From: an uncultured Opitutia bacterium
GTDB lineage: Bacteria; Verrucomicrobiota; Verrucomicrobiia; Opitutales; Opitutaceae
DNA: 64,000 bases
Assembly (NCBI GenBank): GCA_903840415.1
Contig: CAIMFY010000114.1
Span: forward strand, 30,752 to 94,751
Direction: 5' to 3'
Shown: one piece after another, positions 63,415 through 64,000 of the stretch
Layout of the letters: each line of letters begins with the position of its first letter
Numbering within the stretch: the stretch's first letter is position 1
Notes under the pieces: generated by a model
What the model was told of the DNA's origin: nothing
The model's input: only the letters and a program-made list of their open reading frames with translations
The model's database searches: none
Translations under genes and position numbers: made by a program

Positions 63415-63879
63415 ATGAAGATCAGAAGTATCGTAAAGCTCCGAACCGCAGGGGTCGTTGTGTTGCTCGGTGTGGTGCTGGGAGCTTTGCGTGGGGCCGC
63501 CGCCACGGCGGTTGTTTTGCCATATAAACAAACCTCACCTGTTACCCAATGTTTCGTTGGCCAACGACTGCAGCAGGCACGCCAAAGAATTCTGGCTGAC
63601 GATCCGATGGCGACTGGGAAGGTTGCTCAACTTCGCCAGAAAGCCGATCGCTTCATGCAACTTGGCATGCAAGCGGTGACGGACAAATTGTTTCCGGCGC
63701 CAAGTGGCGACAAGCACGACTATGTGAGCTTGTCCAAATATTTCTGGCCCAATCCGAAAACGTCCGACGGCCTGCCCTATGTGCTCCTCGACGGGGAGAC
63801 TAATCCCGAGAACCGACAATATGACGCCAGCCGACTAGGCAGCATGATCGAAGCCGTTAAACCTAAAAACGGCGATTGA
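63415..63879 (+). pseudogene. Alginate-lyase-family protein, truncated after about 150 residues
   Basis: The ATG at 63415 opens a 154-codon frame with a signal peptide (VVVLLGVVLGALRGAAA). An N-terminal region of the alginate lyase family (PF05426) follows: ARQRILADDPMATGKVAQLR, then DYVSLSKYFWPNPKTSDGLP and a DGETNPENRQYDASRLGSM block. Family members are about 350-400 residues, with the catalytic Asn/His and Tyr in the missing part. Homology ends at about 63850 and the frame stops at 63879 (VKPKNGD). No continuation is seen in other frames up to the window edge. The gene is probably broken by a deletion or an inserted element. A sequencing frameshift is less likely, because no frame restores the family. 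Confidence 0.7.
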
Positions 63880-64000
63880 AACCGACCCCGGCGATCGCGC
63901 TCGCCGAGTTTCGCAAAGTTTTTTGTGCAGGAGGCCGACCGAAGCCGGCGGAATCAGGCCGGAGCCGGCAGCGCCGGTGGCGCCGGCCCCTTGATCCCGA
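63880..64000. other. GC-rich stretch at the window edge
   Basis: From about 63930 the sequence turns sharply GC-rich, with overlapping GCCGGC/GGCGCC inverted repeats, directly after the broken lyase gene. It may be the end of an inserted element or the start of another gene. Too little is visible to decide. Confidence 0.3.

Noticed and set aside
1..64000. CRISPR arrays, rRNA genes and complete insertion sequences
   Set aside because: No regularly spaced repeats, rRNA sequence or transposase-like frame was found on either strand.

Overview
The window looks like a chromosomal segment of a high-GC, Gram-negative Verrucomicrobium, most likely of the Opitutaceae. Support for this comes from several very large TonB-dependent receptors (TBDRs), a stand-alone SWIB-domain protein, a LacI-type regulator beside a receptor and glycosidases, many secreted or lipid-anchored proteins, tightly packed genes with 4-bp stop/start overlaps, and weak Shine-Dalgarno signals. 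The assignment is inferred from gene content, because no rRNA or marker gene is present.

Layout. 1-740: tail of a giant filamentous-haemagglutinin-type exoprotein. 883-4650: TBDR plus Tat-exported purple-acid-phosphatase-like enzyme, preceded by a Pho-box-like direct repeat. 4709-8322 (minus): a second TBDR and a PPP-family phosphatase. 8823-11503: MORN-like lipoprotein and an MsbA-type ABC exporter. 11698-12093: decayed rhamnogalacturonan-acetylesterase gene. 12064-20017 (minus): seven tightly coupled genes, DUF2911 protein > exported PIG-L/LmbE protein > 46-aa membrane protein > Na+/solute symporter > half-length BshC-like protein > BshB1 > BshA. This reads as a bacillithiol biosynthesis operon fused to an export, uptake or amide-cleavage module, and it is the most interesting system in the window.

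20131-28040: four diverged paralogues of an unnamed membrane-anchored helical protein family, interleaved with two EamA transporters and a lipase. 28044-30638: hybrid histidine kinase. 30699-33452: ECF sigma factor > membrane protein (possible anti-sigma) > serine hydrolase. 33590-33859: SWIB protein with a strong bidirectional terminator. 33999-37705: heterodimeric ABC exporter. 37793-40290: RDD protein, small lipoprotein, a receiver domain lacking all its acidic residues, and a secreted unknown. 40425-49346: complete MdtABC-type RND efflux operon with its own outer-membrane factor. 49592-51946: aspartyl-protease/PDZ protein, Tyr-rich secreted protein, glycine-zipper lipoprotein.

51961-52009 is the 3' part of a tRNA-Pro gene with no 5' part, a typical attachment-site scar. 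To its right the sequence is visibly more AT-rich and carries a carbohydrate locus: LacI regulator, TBDR, SSS symporter, GH130 phosphorylase, secreted GH-A-clan glycosidase, GH27 alpha-galactosidase and a truncated alginate-lyase-family gene. The enzyme set fits use of galactomannan: secreted cleavage and degalactosylation, uptake by TBDR and symporter, and cytoplasmic phosphorolysis of beta-mannosides. The orientation of the tRNA scar predicts that this locus lies inside an integrated island continuing beyond the right edge.
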